Shown here in pieces: positions 46,428-55,253 of a DNA stretch of 64,000 nucleotides. Position numbers and translations under genes: made by a program. The notes below the pieces were generated by a model that was not told the DNA's origin, searched no databases, and saw only the letters and a list, made by a program, of their open reading frames with translations. The stretch is taken from positions 2,170,001 to 2,234,000 of the forward strand of contig NZ_NSDJ01000001.1 in the NCBI RefSeq assembly GCF_003610915.1, written 5' to 3'. The stretch comes from Rahnella variigena. Lineage in GTDB: Bacteria; Pseudomonadota; Gammaproteobacteria; Enterobacterales; Enterobacteriaceae. Every line of letters starts with the position of its first letter. Positions within the stretch are counted from its first letter, which is position 1.

Positions 46428-46482
46428 AAACCGCCCACGAACGGTCATTGATTGAATTGATTTTTGCAGGAGTAAATGTCGT

Positions 46483-48255
46483 ATGAGTAATAAACGTGAA
46501 AAGGTCGATGCTGTCATCGTCGGCCTGGGTTGGGCAGGTTCGCTGATGGCGAATGAGCTGACGCTGGCAGGACTGAATGTGGTGGCAATTGAGCGCGGTT
46601 CATGGCGCGACACCAGCAACGATTTCCCCACCACTATTGATACCGATGAGCTGCGCTTTGTCAGCCGCCGCGCGATCATGCAGCCGACGGCGGTGGAAAC
46701 CCTGACATTCCGTAATAACCCGATCCAGCAAGCGTTACCGCTGCGTGAATTTAATACCTATCAGTTTGGTATGAATGTCGGCGGTGCGGGTACGCACTGG
46801 AATGGCATGACCTGGCGCTTCCTGCCGTACGATTTCCAGAGCTACAGCCAGACAGTAGAACGTTACGGCAAGAACAAATTCCTCGAAGGTATGCAGGTGC
46901 AGGATTGGGGCGTGACCTATGATGACGTCGAACCGTTCTACGACAAATTCGAACGCTACGCGGGTACGTCCGGGAAAGCGGGCAACATCAAGGGTGAAAA
47001 AATTGAAGGCGGGAATGTCTTCGAAGGGCCGCGCAGCCGCGATTATCCGCTGCCGCCGCTCAAACGCACCCAGCTGTCGATGATCTTTGATAAAGCCACC
47101 CGCGAGATGGGCTATCACCCGTTTGCCGTGCCTGCGGGTAACACGTCTGATGCTTATACCAATCCGCTGGGTATTAACATGGCGCCGTGTACTTATTGCG
47201 GTTACTGCGAATTCTTCGGCTGCGGCAACTGGTCAAAAAGTAGTCCGAATGCCTGTATCTTACCAGCCGTCATGCAGCGCCCCAATTTCACGGTAATCAC
47301 CGAATCTGAAGTGTTGCGCGTGAACAAAGCCGCCGACGGCAAAACCGCTACCGGAGTGACTTTTATCGGCAGCGACGGCGTAGTATGGGAACAACCCGCG
47401 GACATCGTGGTGATTTCGGCTTACCAGATGGACAACGTGCGCCTGATGCTGCTTTCCGGCATCGGTAAACCTTACGACCATAAAACCGGCGAAGGCGTTG
47501 TAGGCCGTAACTATGCTTATCAGACCGTTTCCGGTGCAGGTTTCTTCTTTGAAGATGAAATGATGAATCCGTTTATCGGTGCCGGTGCGCTGTCTCAGGC
47601 GATTGACGATTTCAACGGCGACAACTTCGATCATACCCACCACGATTTTATCGGCGGCGGTGTGGCGCTGGTCCATTCCACCAACGGACGTCCGATTGGC
47701 TATTCCAATAACGTACCGCCGGGCACTCCGCGCTGGGGGGCTGACTGGAAGAAAGCCGTCAAACAAAGCTATCAGAACTACAACAACGTCTATTGCATGG
47801 GCAACAGCTACCCGCACCGCGATGTGTTCCTTGATTTAGATCCGGAATATAAAGATCGCCACGGCCAGCCGCTGCTGCGCGTGACCTTTGACTGGATCGA
47901 AAACGACAAACGCTCAGCGAAATTTATGGCCGACCGCTCGGTTGAGATTGCGCACGCGATGGGCGCAAAAACCGTTGTCCGTCAGGAACCGACCACCAAA
48001 CCGTTCTCACCGATGGATAACCTTTCCTCGCATACCACCGGTGGCGCCTGCATGGGCGACGATCCGAAAACCAGCGCGGTAAACCGCTATCTGCAAAGCT
48101 GGGATGTGCATAACGTCTTTGTCTGCGGCGCTTCAGCCTTTGCTAATAATGGCGGATATAACCCGACCGGTACCGTGGGTGCGCTGACCTTATGGGCAGC
48201 TGAAGCCATCAAAACCCAGTATCTGAAATCTCCTGGTCCGCTGGTGAGGGTTTAA
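46483..48255 (+). CDS. Gluconate 2-dehydrogenase, FAD (GMC) subunit
   Basis: A 590-aa GMC oxidoreductase. The FAD loop AVIVGLGWAGSLMANELTLA lies at residues 10-29, GTHWNGMTWRF follows, and the C-terminus carries SSHTTGGACMGDDPKTSAVN and NNGGYNPTGTVGALTLWAAE. It has no signal of its own, fitting co-export with the Tat-bearing gamma subunit. It oxidises D-gluconate or a related aldonate at C2 in the periplasm. Substrate choice (gluconate or 2-ketogluconate) cannot be settled by eye. Three bases separate it from the cytochrome gene. Confidence 0.9.
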   Translation: MSNKREKVDAVIVGLGWAGSLMANELTLAGLNVVAIERGSWRDTSNDFPTTIDTDELRFVSRRAIMQPTAVETLTFRNNPIQQALPLREFNTYQFGMNVGGAGTHWNGMTWRFLPYDFQSYSQTVERYGKNKFLEGMQVQDWGVTYDDVEPFYDKFERYAGTSGKAGNIKGEKIEGGNVFEGPRSRDYPLPPLKRTQLSMIFDKATREMGYHPFAVPAGNTSDAYTNPLGINMAPCTYCGYCEFFGCGNWSKSSPNACILPAVMQRPNFTVITESEVLRVNKAADGKTATGVTFIGSDGVVWEQPADIVVISAYQMDNVRLMLLSGIGKPYDHKTGEGVVGRNYAYQTVSGAGFFFEDEMMNPFIGAGALSQAIDDFNGDNFDHTHHDFIGGGVALVHSTNGRPIGYSNNVPPGTPRWGADWKKAVKQSYQNYNNVYCMGNSYPHRDVFLDLDPEYKDRHGQPLLRVTFDWIENDKRSAKFMADRSVEIAHAMGAKTVVRQEPTTKPFSPMDNLSSHTTGGACMGDDPKTSAVNRYLQSWDVHNVFVCGASAFANNGGYNPTGTVGALTLWAAEAIKTQYLKSPGPLVRV

Positions 48256-48257
48256 GC

Positions 48258-49568
48258 ATGAGCGTGAAAAAGACATTAGCAATTATCGCGGGCGTGGTTG
48301 TCATCGGCGGGCTGGGTTTTGTCGGTTTTAAAACCTGGCACAACGCCAGCCAGTCTGGCGATTTTCAGGCTCCGGCTGCGGCAGCCATGACCGGCAAAAC
48401 CGCCATTGAGCGCGGCAAATATCTGGCACTGGCAGGGGACTGTGTGGCCTGTCATACCGCGCCAGGCGGCGGTAAACCTTTTGCGGGCGGCTACGGGCTG
48501 AACACGCCGTTCGGCACGATTTACGCCACTAACATTACGCCGGATAAAGAAACGGGCATTGGCGGATGGACCGATCAGCAGTTCATTAATGCGGTGCGCA
48601 ACGGCAAAGGGATCAACGGCGAGAATCTGTATCCGGCGATGCCTTACAACGTTTACGCCAAGGTCAGCGATCAGGACCTGAAAGACATCAAAGCGTATCT
48701 GAATACCGTGCCTGCCGTGCATTATGACGGCCCGAAAACGGATTTGCCGTTTCCGTATAACATCCGTCTGATGATGTTCGGCTGGAACCTGCTGTTCCTG
48801 GATACAGCACCGTTCAAAGCCGATCCGTCGCAGTCGGCAGAATGGAATCGCGGCGCGTATCTGGTGGAAGGGCTGGGGCACTGTACATCGTGCCATACTG
48901 CAAAAAATCCTCTGGGCGGTGATAACTTTGGCGTACATCTGCAGGGCGGAGAATTGCAGGGCTGGTTCGCGCCGGAAATCACCGGTAATACCCGTCAGGG
49001 CATTGGCGACTGGAGCAATGACGAAGTGGTGCAGTACCTGAAAACCGGAGCGAACTCGCGTACCGTGGCTGCCGGTCCGATGGCGGAAGCGGTCACGAAT
49101 TCACTGCAGCATTTGTCGGATTCAGATCTGCATGCTATCGCGGTTTACCTGAAAAGCTTGCCGGGCAGCAAAGATAATTCCGCGCCTTTAGCCGCTAATT
49201 CCGCGATGGCCAACGGCAAAGAACTCTACGCCGATAACTGCGCGGCATGCCATCAGAATTCCGGTGAAGGGGTACGCAACATGATCCCTGCCCTGAAGGG
49301 TAATAACGGCGTTCAGGCCACCCGGCCGACCAACATTCTGCACGTGCTGATGAACGGCGGGCAGGGGGCGGCCACGGCAAGCAATCCGACCAGTGCGGAC
49401 ATGCCTGAGTTCGGCTGGAAACTGACCGATCAGCAGATGGCGGATGTCAGTACGTATATCCGTAACGCATGGGGAAATCAGGCGCCGGCGGTTAGCAAAG
49501 ACGACGTAGCAAAAGCGCGTAAATCTCAGCAGGGTGCTGCAGCGTTACATAATCCCGAACAGCAGTAA
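48258..49568 (+). CDS. Gluconate 2-dehydrogenase, triheme cytochrome c subunit
   Basis: A 436-aa protein with an N-terminal membrane anchor/signal (LAIIAGVVVIGGLGFVGF) and three c-type heme sites: CVACH (62-66), CTSCH (209-213) and CAACH (328-332). Such subunits take electrons from the flavoprotein and pass them to ubiquinone. It ends the operon before a clear terminator. The three genes are absent from this place in E. coli, where pbpG, yohP and yohC are contiguous. Confidence 0.92.
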   Translation: MSVKKTLAIIAGVVVIGGLGFVGFKTWHNASQSGDFQAPAAAAMTGKTAIERGKYLALAGDCVACHTAPGGGKPFAGGYGLNTPFGTIYATNITPDKETGIGGWTDQQFINAVRNGKGINGENLYPAMPYNVYAKVSDQDLKDIKAYLNTVPAVHYDGPKTDLPFPYNIRLMMFGWNLLFLDTAPFKADPSQSAEWNRGAYLVEGLGHCTSCHTAKNPLGGDNFGVHLQGGELQGWFAPEITGNTRQGIGDWSNDEVVQYLKTGANSRTVAAGPMAEAVTNSLQHLSDSDLHAIAVYLKSLPGSKDNSAPLAANSAMANGKELYADNCAACHQNSGEGVRNMIPALKGNNGVQATRPTNILHVLMNGGQGAATASNPTSADMPEFGWKLTDQQMADVSTYIRNAWGNQAPAVSKDDVAKARKSQQGAAALHNPEQQ

Positions 49569-49597
49569 ACGAAAGCTAACGTAAGTAATAAAGTTTA

Positions 49598-49625
49598 AAG
49601 AGCCTCGTAAGGGGCTCTTTTTGTT
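49598..49625 (+). terminator. Terminator of the gluconate dehydrogenase operon
   Basis: AAAGAGCC (49598-49605) pairs with GGCTCTTT (49614-49621), followed by more T. Confidence 0.88.
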
Positions 49626-49797
49626 GGTTTTTATTCATCATCTAAATGTAAGATTTCGAAGCATAGATACATAAGCAGTGGCATGTGAAACGAGAAGTAA
49701 ATTGATTTGATATGGTTATTTATACAGCGCAAAATCCCCCCAGATTAAGAGTTTCTAAACAGGGAAAGCTCATAAGCTCATGTGAGGGACAACAGCC

Positions 49798-50394
49798 ATG
49801 TTTCAGCTCAGCACAATGGATATCTCGCCCGTCAATCCGATGCTCTACTTTCCCGGTGCCTCTGCCTGGCCGGAAGAATACAAAGGAAAATTGCTCATGG
49901 AAAAGCTCATGCAAAATCAGATCAATAATATCGAAAAACAAGGGATCAAAAACGGTGAGGAAATTGCCGGACTGAATCTTCGTGTAGGGAAGGTGGAGCA
50001 GCAGGTCACTCAGCTGACGGAAGTGGTCACCGACACTAATCTGCGGGTCGGCAAACTGGAGTATCAGATGGTCACGCTCACTGAAGCGGTAACAGATATC
50101 GGTGTGCGTGTAGGAAAAACTGAACAGAACATCTCCCGCATCGACGGGCATCTTCTTAGGATTGACGATCGACTGGTGCATATCGACAAACGGTTTGAAC
50201 AAGTCGACAAACGGTTTGAACAAATCGACAAACGGTTTGAACAGGTGGATGCGCGCTTTGTAAAGATTGAAGCCTCATTAAGCGCCATGCAGAAGATGTT
50301 TTATGACCTTATGATCCAACAGACTCGCTGGATTATTAGCATGATGCTGGTACTGGTAGGTGCAACTTTTACAGCCGCTCGCTTTATCCATTAA
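49798..50394 (+). CDS. Membrane-anchored coiled-coil protein with internal repeats
   Basis: A 198-aa protein not recognised as a named family. Residues about 62-112 contain a 21-residue repeat beginning RVGK (RVGKVEQQV, RVGKLEYQM, RVGKTEQNI). Residues 130-155 are heptads DKRFEQV, DKRFEQI, DKRFEQV, encoded by near-identical 21-bp units. A single membrane span (WIISMMLVLVGATFTAARF) ends the protein, so the coiled coil would face the cytoplasm. GAGGGA lies eight bases before the ATG. It has its own position between two unrelated genes. A structural or tethering role is guesswork. Confidence 0.75.
   Translation: MFQLSTMDISPVNPMLYFPGASAWPEEYKGKLLMEKLMQNQINNIEKQGIKNGEEIAGLNLRVGKVEQQVTQLTEVVTDTNLRVGKLEYQMVTLTEAVTDIGVRVGKTEQNISRIDGHLLRIDDRLVHIDKRFEQVDKRFEQIDKRFEQVDARFVKIEASLSAMQKMFYDLMIQQTRWIISMMLVLVGATFTAARFIH
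50182..50265 (+). repeat. Tandem 21-bp repeats inside the coiled-coil gene
   Basis: Units at 50182-50202, 50203-50223 and 50224-50244 differ at only two or three bases, and a fourth diverged unit follows. Each unit starts with (A/G)TCGACAAACGGTTTGAA and encodes one heptad. Confidence 0.9.
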
Positions 50395-50571
50395 GAGGTG
50401 CCTGCTGCGGTCAAACGCTGATTACGATAAGTTGAGCGCAGCAGCAAAACTGGCAATAACGGCTATAATATAGACAGGTCGCCACCTTCCTTGTGCCCTT
50501 GTGTGACGGGCATTTCCGAAGGTCTATCACTGCACGCCGCTGGCGGCTTTCGGCGTACAAGGGGGTGTTTC

Positions 50572-51162
50572 ATGGCAAATCATGTCTGGGGACTTTTATC
50601 CCATCCTGGTCCCGAACTGCAGCAAATCCAGCGTGAGCGGGAAACCGTTTCACATGTGTATTCCCACCATGTTCTTTTGATGGCGTTGATCCCGGTTGTC
50701 TGTTCGTTTATCGGTACAACACAGTTGGGCTGGAATTTCGGTGACGGTCAGACGCTGATGGTTTCCATGTTCACCGCGTCGTATATCGCCGTTATCTTCT
50801 ATGTTCTGATGCTCGCCGCTGTCGCACTCATGGGGCGCATAATCTACTGGATGGCACGTCGTTATGACAGCCGCCCGACACTCAACAGCTGTATCGTGTT
50901 TGCCGGTTATGTTGCCACGCCGATGTTCCTCAGCGGTCTTGTTGCGCTTTATCCGATGGTCTGGTTATGCCTGTTCGTCGGCATCATCGGGCTGTGTTAT
51001 AGCGGATATCTTTTGTATCTCGGCATTCCTAACTTCCTGAATATCGACCGTCGCGAAGGATTCCTGTTCTCCAGTTCAACGCTGGCAATGGGCGTTCTGG
51101 TATTAGAGTTACTTCTGGCTTTGACGGTGATTATGTGGGGTTACGGAACACAATTATTCTAA
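50572..51162 (+). CDS. yohC: YohC, Yip1-family inner membrane protein
   Basis: A 196-aa protein with five predicted spans, very close to E. coli YohC (195 aa): NHVWGLLSHPGPELQQI, FIGTTQLGWNFGDG, VFAGYVATPMFLSGLVALYP and LLYLGIPNFLNIDRREGF. AAGGGGG precedes ATG 50572. Function unknown. It lies beside dld as in E. coli. Confidence 0.93.
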   Translation: MANHVWGLLSHPGPELQQIQRERETVSHVYSHHVLLMALIPVVCSFIGTTQLGWNFGDGQTLMVSMFTASYIAVIFYVLMLAAVALMGRIIYWMARRYDSRPTLNSCIVFAGYVATPMFLSGLVALYPMVWLCLFVGIIGLCYSGYLLYLGIPNFLNIDRREGFLFSSSTLAMGVLVLELLLALTVIMWGYGTQLF

Positions 51163-51192
51163 CGTAATGGCTATCTTACTTGCCATTTTGCC

Positions 51193-51256
51193 CCCGGGCA
51201 GTGCTCGGCTTCCTCACGTACTTTATGTACGCTGCAGAGCCGCCGCGCTGTCCGGG
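51193..51256. repeat. 64-bp imperfect palindrome between yohC and dld
   Basis: Outer arms CCCGGGCAG (51193-51201) and CTGTCCGGG (51248-51256), inner arms CGTAC (51217-51221) and GTACG (51227-51231), same centre. It lies between the convergent yohC and dld genes and is unlike the ERIC and the GC-rich elements. It could be a dispersed palindrome or act as a terminator. Confidence 0.7.
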
Positions 51257-51301
51257 AACAAACTGCCTGCGCCGACTACGCCATTTGCCTTTTGAAGGAC
51301 A

Positions 51302-52993
51302 TTATTCCTGCCAGTTTTTCATCTTACTGGTTTTCCCGATCCCCGGATTGAAGCTGTTGGTCGGGTCGGCCTGCCGGTAGAACTCTTTCAGATGCGGTTT
51401 TGCCAGATACAGATGTCCGACGTTATGCTCTGCCGGATATTCCGCGCCTTTGGCGTCGAGCAATTCAAGCATCCGGTGTTTCAGTGCCTTGCTGTTCGCG
51501 CCTTTTTTGACGATGTAATCCTGATGGAAAACGTGGCACATGAAATGGCCGTAATACAGTTTTGCCACCAGCTGATTGTCGATATCTTCCGGCAATGTTT
51601 CGAACCAGTCGCGGTCATTACGGCGCAGTGCAATATCCAGCGCCAGAATATCCTCCACTTCTTTTTCATGTACCGCGTGATAACGCACCGCAGCACCTGC
51701 AGCGGCGAAACGGTGCAGGAAAGCTTTTTTGCCTTCGTCAGCCGAGCAGATAAAGAAATCACCCTGACCATCACTGAAGAAACGCGTCAGAAATGTACGT
51801 GCCTCATCAATTCCAGGGCCGGACATTTTCAGCAGTAAGTGATGTTCAAACCGGTCACGGTACTGCTTCATGCGAGGTGGAAGGTGATTCGGCAGGGCTT
51901 TGCTCAGGCATTGCATTACGCGGTCGCTGAAGTTTTTCGGCAGGAAAGGGACTTTACTGGCATGCGCATCAAATTTCCCTTTCGCGGTAAACATGTCCGG
52001 CATTTTGTCGGTACCAAGCTTATCGATCATCATGAAAGTGTCTTTGCCGTAGACTTCAGTGATATCGAAAATATCGCGATGCATGTATTCACCGGCCACC
52101 GGCAGGTTCGCAAAATCACGCAGGATCTGACGGCGTAATTCAGTCAGCACTGCCGTGTCATTGGTGCCAATATAAAATACCTGCTGCTGAGTTTCAGCCG
52201 GAAAAGTATCCAGACGCACGGCGAACACGGCCAGTTTTCCCGCACAACCCGAGGCTTCAAACAGACGCCGCTCATCGGCATTAAAACGCGATGGCGTATC
52301 AGCGTCCACTTCACGCACCCGCGCAGCATAATCATGGTCAGATGCCAGACGCTGATCGTGCAGTATGTCACTTTCCAGATAATCAGCTTTTTCCAGACGC
52401 GTCAGTATTTCTTCCGGCGTTTCGCCAAGATTAATACCCAGATGGTTAATCAGACGTAATTCACCCTGTGCGTCGATCTGCGCATAAAGCGCCATTTCGG
52501 TATAGGCCGGACCGCGTTTCACCAGCGATCCGCCGGAGTTGTTGCAAATCCCTCCGACAACCGATGCACCGATGCACGACGAGCCAATTACCGAATGCGG
52601 TTCACGGTTATAAGGTTTGAGGATTTTCTCCAGCTTATAGAGCGTACTGCCGGGGAAGCCGATTACCTGATGGCCACCGTCGAGCAACTGAATTTGATCA
52701 AGTTTGAGGGTACTGAAAATGACGATATCGCGGTCATAATCATCACCGCTGGGCGTTGAGCCTTCGGTCAGCCCGGTATTAGCGGCCTGCATAATGACAA
52801 TCTTATCGGCGGCGATACAGGCTTTGAGCAATTGCCATTGTTGCAGCAGCGTTTGGGGAAATACCACGGCCAGTGCTTTGCCGCCACCTGAACGAAATCC
52901 TTTGCGGTAGCGCTCAGTGTTGCTGTCTCCGGTCAGAACATGACGGCTGCCAGCAATCTCTTTGAGCGTGGCGATGAGTGACTGATTATCCAT
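51302..52993 (-). CDS. dld: Dld, quinone-dependent D-lactate dehydrogenase
   Basis: A 563-aa FAD enzyme (571 in E. coli). The FAD_binding_4 domain includes VIMQAANTGLTEGSTPSGDD and IGSSCIGASVVGGICNNSGG; the membrane-binding middle part and the C-terminal cap end with HNVGHLYLAKPHLKEFYRQA and DPTNSFNPGIGKTSKMKNW. It oxidises D-lactate at the inner membrane and feeds quinone. It is divergent from phnC. Confidence 0.95.
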   Translation of the reverse strand: MDNQSLIATLKEIAGSRHVLTGDSNTERYRKGFRSGGGKALAVVFPQTLLQQWQLLKACIAADKIVIMQAANTGLTEGSTPSGDDYDRDIVIFSTLKLDQIQLLDGGHQVIGFPGSTLYKLEKILKPYNREPHSVIGSSCIGASVVGGICNNSGGSLVKRGPAYTEMALYAQIDAQGELRLINHLGINLGETPEEILTRLEKADYLESDILHDQRLASDHDYAARVREVDADTPSRFNADERRLFEASGCAGKLAVFAVRLDTFPAETQQQVFYIGTNDTAVLTELRRQILRDFANLPVAGEYMHRDIFDITEVYGKDTFMMIDKLGTDKMPDMFTAKGKFDAHASKVPFLPKNFSDRVMQCLSKALPNHLPPRMKQYRDRFEHHLLLKMSGPGIDEARTFLTRFFSDGQGDFFICSADEGKKAFLHRFAAAGAAVRYHAVHEKEVEDILALDIALRRNDRDWFETLPEDIDNQLVAKLYYGHFMCHVFHQDYIVKKGANSKALKHRMLELLDAKGAEYPAEHNVGHLYLAKPHLKEFYRQADPTNSFNPGIGKTSKMKNWQE

Positions 52994-53106
52994 TTCATCT
53001 TCCTTTTTAAATGCGTTGCCATCTAATCATAGACTTAAATGATACTTATTAAGTTAAACCCCATTCGGGATATCCGTTAGGTAATTTCACTTAATCTGTT
53101 GCATTT

Positions 53107-53146
53107 TTGTCATGTGCTGTCCATTAAATCGTCATTGATGTGTCAT
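53107..53146 (+). promoter_or_regulatory. Candidate tandem Pho boxes upstream of phnC
   Basis: Four TGTCA-like half-sites recur with near-helical spacing: TTGTCAT (53107), CTGTCCA (53117), TCGTCAT (53129) and GTGTCAT (53140). The last two form a CTGTCAT-N4-CTGTCAT-type box, matching 13 of 18 consensus positions. PhoB activation under phosphate starvation is inferred. Confidence 0.65.
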
Positions 53147-53199
53147 ATAACTCGCGCTTAATGAACGCCAGATTATGAAAGCAACCGAGAGACAGCATC

Positions 53200-54036
53200 A
53201 TGGCGCAAGCTCAACTTAAGCTGGCACAGGCTGAATATCCTCAGGCCGGGCCACAGCATTTGAACAAAGTTCTGGACGTGAAAGGCCTGGTGAAATCTTA
53301 TAAATCAGGTCAGCGCGTCCTGAATGACATCAATTTTGATCTGCACGCGGGTGAGTTCGTGGCGGTGATTGGCCGGTCCGGCGCAGGTAAATCCACTCTG
53401 TTACACGTACTCAACGGTACCATTCCGCTTACCGATGGCAGCGTAGTGTGTCATTACGAAAATGGTGAACAACAGCAATTGGCCGGGCTGACCGGCAAAG
53501 CGTTGCGTCGCTGGCGCTCGGGTTGCGGGATGATTTTCCAGGATTTTTGTCTGGTTCCTCGTCTGGATGTGCTGACTAACGTGTTGCTGGGCCGTCTGAG
53601 TCATACCTCAACATTCAAATCTTTCTTCAACCAGTTTGACGACGAAGACCGTGCCCGCGCGATTTCTCTGCTCGAGTGGCTGCATATGCTGCCGCATGCG
53701 TTGCAGCGTGCTGAAAATCTCTCCGGTGGTCAGATGCAACGTGTGGCGATTTGTCGTGCCCTGATGCAGAACCCGAAAATTCTGCTGGCCGATGAACCTG
53801 TTGCGTCGCTGGATCCGAAAAATACGTTGCGCATCATGAATGCGCTGAAAAAAGTCAGTGAAGAAAATATAGCCGTGATGGTCAACCTGCACTCGGTCGA
53901 ACTGGTGAAAGATTATTGCACCCGGGTTATCGGTATCGCTAAAGGGCAAATTATTTTCGACGGTCATCCGGATCAGTTAACTGACGGTATTTTGCAACAG
54001 TTATACGGTGAAGAACACGAAGCCATAAACAGTTAA
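53200..54036 (+). CDS. phnC: PhnC-like phosphonate/phosphite ABC transporter ATPase
   Basis: A 278-aa ABC ATPase. Walker A is [16 protein letters not shown] (near residue 58), the Q-loop [20 protein letters not shown] is typical of PhnC, the signature is LSGGQMQR, Walker [12 protein letters not shown] and the switch His lies in VNLHSVEL. It powers uptake with PhnD and two PhnE permeases. Its promoter region carries Pho-box-like repeats. It is divergent from dld. Confidence 0.92.
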   Translation: MAQAQLKLAQAEYPQAGPQHLNKVLDVKGLVKSYKSGQRVLNDINFDLHAGEFVAVIGRSGAGKSTLLHVLNGTIPLTDGSVVCHYENGEQQQLAGLTGKALRRWRSGCGMIFQDFCLVPRLDVLTNVLLGRLSHTSTFKSFFNQFDDEDRARAISLLEWLHMLPHALQRAENLSGGQMQRVAICRALMQNPKILLADEPVASLDPKNTLRIMNALKKVSEENIAVMVNLHSVELVKDYCTRVIGIAKGQIIFDGHPDQLTDGILQQLYGEEHEAINS

Positions 54037-54104
54037 ACAATAACGTTATTTATTTTGCAGTGCTTATTTCTACTTTCTCTCAATCTACACAAGGTCATCA
54101 ATAC

Positions 54105-55037
54105 ATGAAGAAGTTATTACGTCTGGCAGTTTTCGTAGCAGGTTCTTTTACCGCGATGCACAGCATGGCAGAAGATGCGCCTAAAGAATTGAATTTGGGT
54201 ATTCTGGGCGGTCAGAATGCCACTCAGCAAATCGGCGATAATCAGTGTGTAAAAGATTTCTTCGATAAAGAATTAAACGTGGATACCAAACTGCGTAATT
54301 CCTCTGATTACTCCGGTGTTATTCAGGGATTATTAGGTAAGAAAGTAGACATGGTATTAAGCATGTCGCCATCGTCTTTCGCCTCAGTCTATATTAATAA
54401 CCCGAAAGCCGTAGACCTGGTCGGTATCGTTATCGACGACACCGATAAATCCCGGGGTTATCACTCGGTGGTTGTGGTGAAAGCCGACAGCCCGTACCAG
54501 AAATTGTCTGACCTGAAAGGTAAATCATTTGGCTTCGCTGACCCGGATTCCACGTCCGGCTATCTGATCCCAAACCAGACTTTCAAGAAAGAATTTGGCG
54601 GCACGACAGACAACAAGTACAACAACTTCTTCTCCAGCGTCACCTTCTCCGGCGGCCATGAGCAAGATATTCTTGGCGTGCTGAACGGTCAGTTTGAAGG
54701 CGCAGTGACCTGGGCATCAATGATCGGCGACCGTGAAACCGGTTATACCTCCGGCGCATTCAACCGTATGATCCGCATGGACCATCCGGATCTGATGAAG
54801 AAAATCCGTATCATTTGGGAATCTCCGCTGATCCCTAACGGCCCGATCTTAGTGCGCAGCGATCTGCCACCGGCGTTTAAAGCCAGACTGGTTTCTGCCA
54901 TTAAGAAACTGGACAAAGATGACCACGCCTGCTTCGTGAAAGCCGTCGGCGGTAAACAACATATCGGCGAAACGTCCCTGGCGGAATATCAGCAGATTAT
55001 TGATATGAAGCGTGAGCTGACTAAAGGCGGTCGCTAA
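54105..55037 (+). CDS. phnD: PhnD-like phosphonate/phosphite-binding protein
   Basis: A 310-aa precursor with a Sec signal (ending HSMA). NLGILGGQNATQQIGDNQ, YSGVIQGLLGKKVDMVLSMS and the ligand-loop pattern FADPDSTSGYLIP are those of PhnD/PtxB-type proteins. The ligand (2-aminoethylphosphonate, phosphite or another) cannot be told. ATG 54105 is set by the signal peptide; the ribosome site is weak. A GC-rich repeat element separates it from phnE. Confidence 0.9.
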   Translation: MKKLLRLAVFVAGSFTAMHSMAEDAPKELNLGILGGQNATQQIGDNQCVKDFFDKELNVDTKLRNSSDYSGVIQGLLGKKVDMVLSMSPSSFASVYINNPKAVDLVGIVIDDTDKSRGYHSVVVVKADSPYQKLSDLKGKSFGFADPDSTSGYLIPNQTFKKEFGGTTDNKYNNFFSSVTFSGGHEQDILGVLNGQFEGAVTWASMIGDRETGYTSGAFNRMIRMDHPDLMKKIRIIWESPLIPNGPILVRSDLPPAFKARLVSAIKKLDKDDHACFVKAVGGKQHIGETSLAEYQQIIDMKRELTKGGR

Positions 55038-55043
55038 CCCGTA

Positions 55044-55166
55044 ACTCCCTCCCCTGCGAAGGGGAGGGTTGGGGTGGGGTATTAATGGCAACTCAGGAAG
55101 CGAAAGCTTTCACCATTATTGTTTTTTTAATACCCCCTCCTGACCTCCCCCTTCGCATGGGGAGGA
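55044..55166. repeat. GC-rich inverted-repeat element (copy C) inside the phn operon
   Basis: A 123-bp copy with left end ACTCCCTCCCCTGCGAAGG and right end ending TTCGCATGGGGAGGA. It shares the inner run GTATTAATGGCAACTC with copy A. It starts seven bases after the phnD stop, and its right edge forms a Shine-Dalgarno followed by an ATG at 55170. Confidence 0.88.
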
Positions 55167-55169
55167 ATA

Positions 55170-55253
55170 ATGATTATCGCAAATCGGAAATATTATTTTG
55201 AACAAAGACTTCAATCGTTATTACCAGCAGATCCGGGGAAAACAAAAGCGTGA
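55170..55253 (+). CDS. Short upstream frame overlapping the phnE start
   Basis: A 27-codon frame (MIIANRKYYFEQ...) that begins with ATG after GGAGGA supplied by repeat element C and ends 53 bases inside the phnE gene in another frame. It has no homology that I recognise. It may only couple ribosomes to the poorly supplied TTG start of phnE, or be without function. Confidence 0.3.
   Translation: MIIANRKYYFEQRLQSLLPADPGKTKA

Noticed and set aside
49712..49975. 87-codon open frame before the coiled-coil gene
   Set aside because: It overlaps the start of the better supported coiled-coil gene in another frame and lacks a ribosome site.
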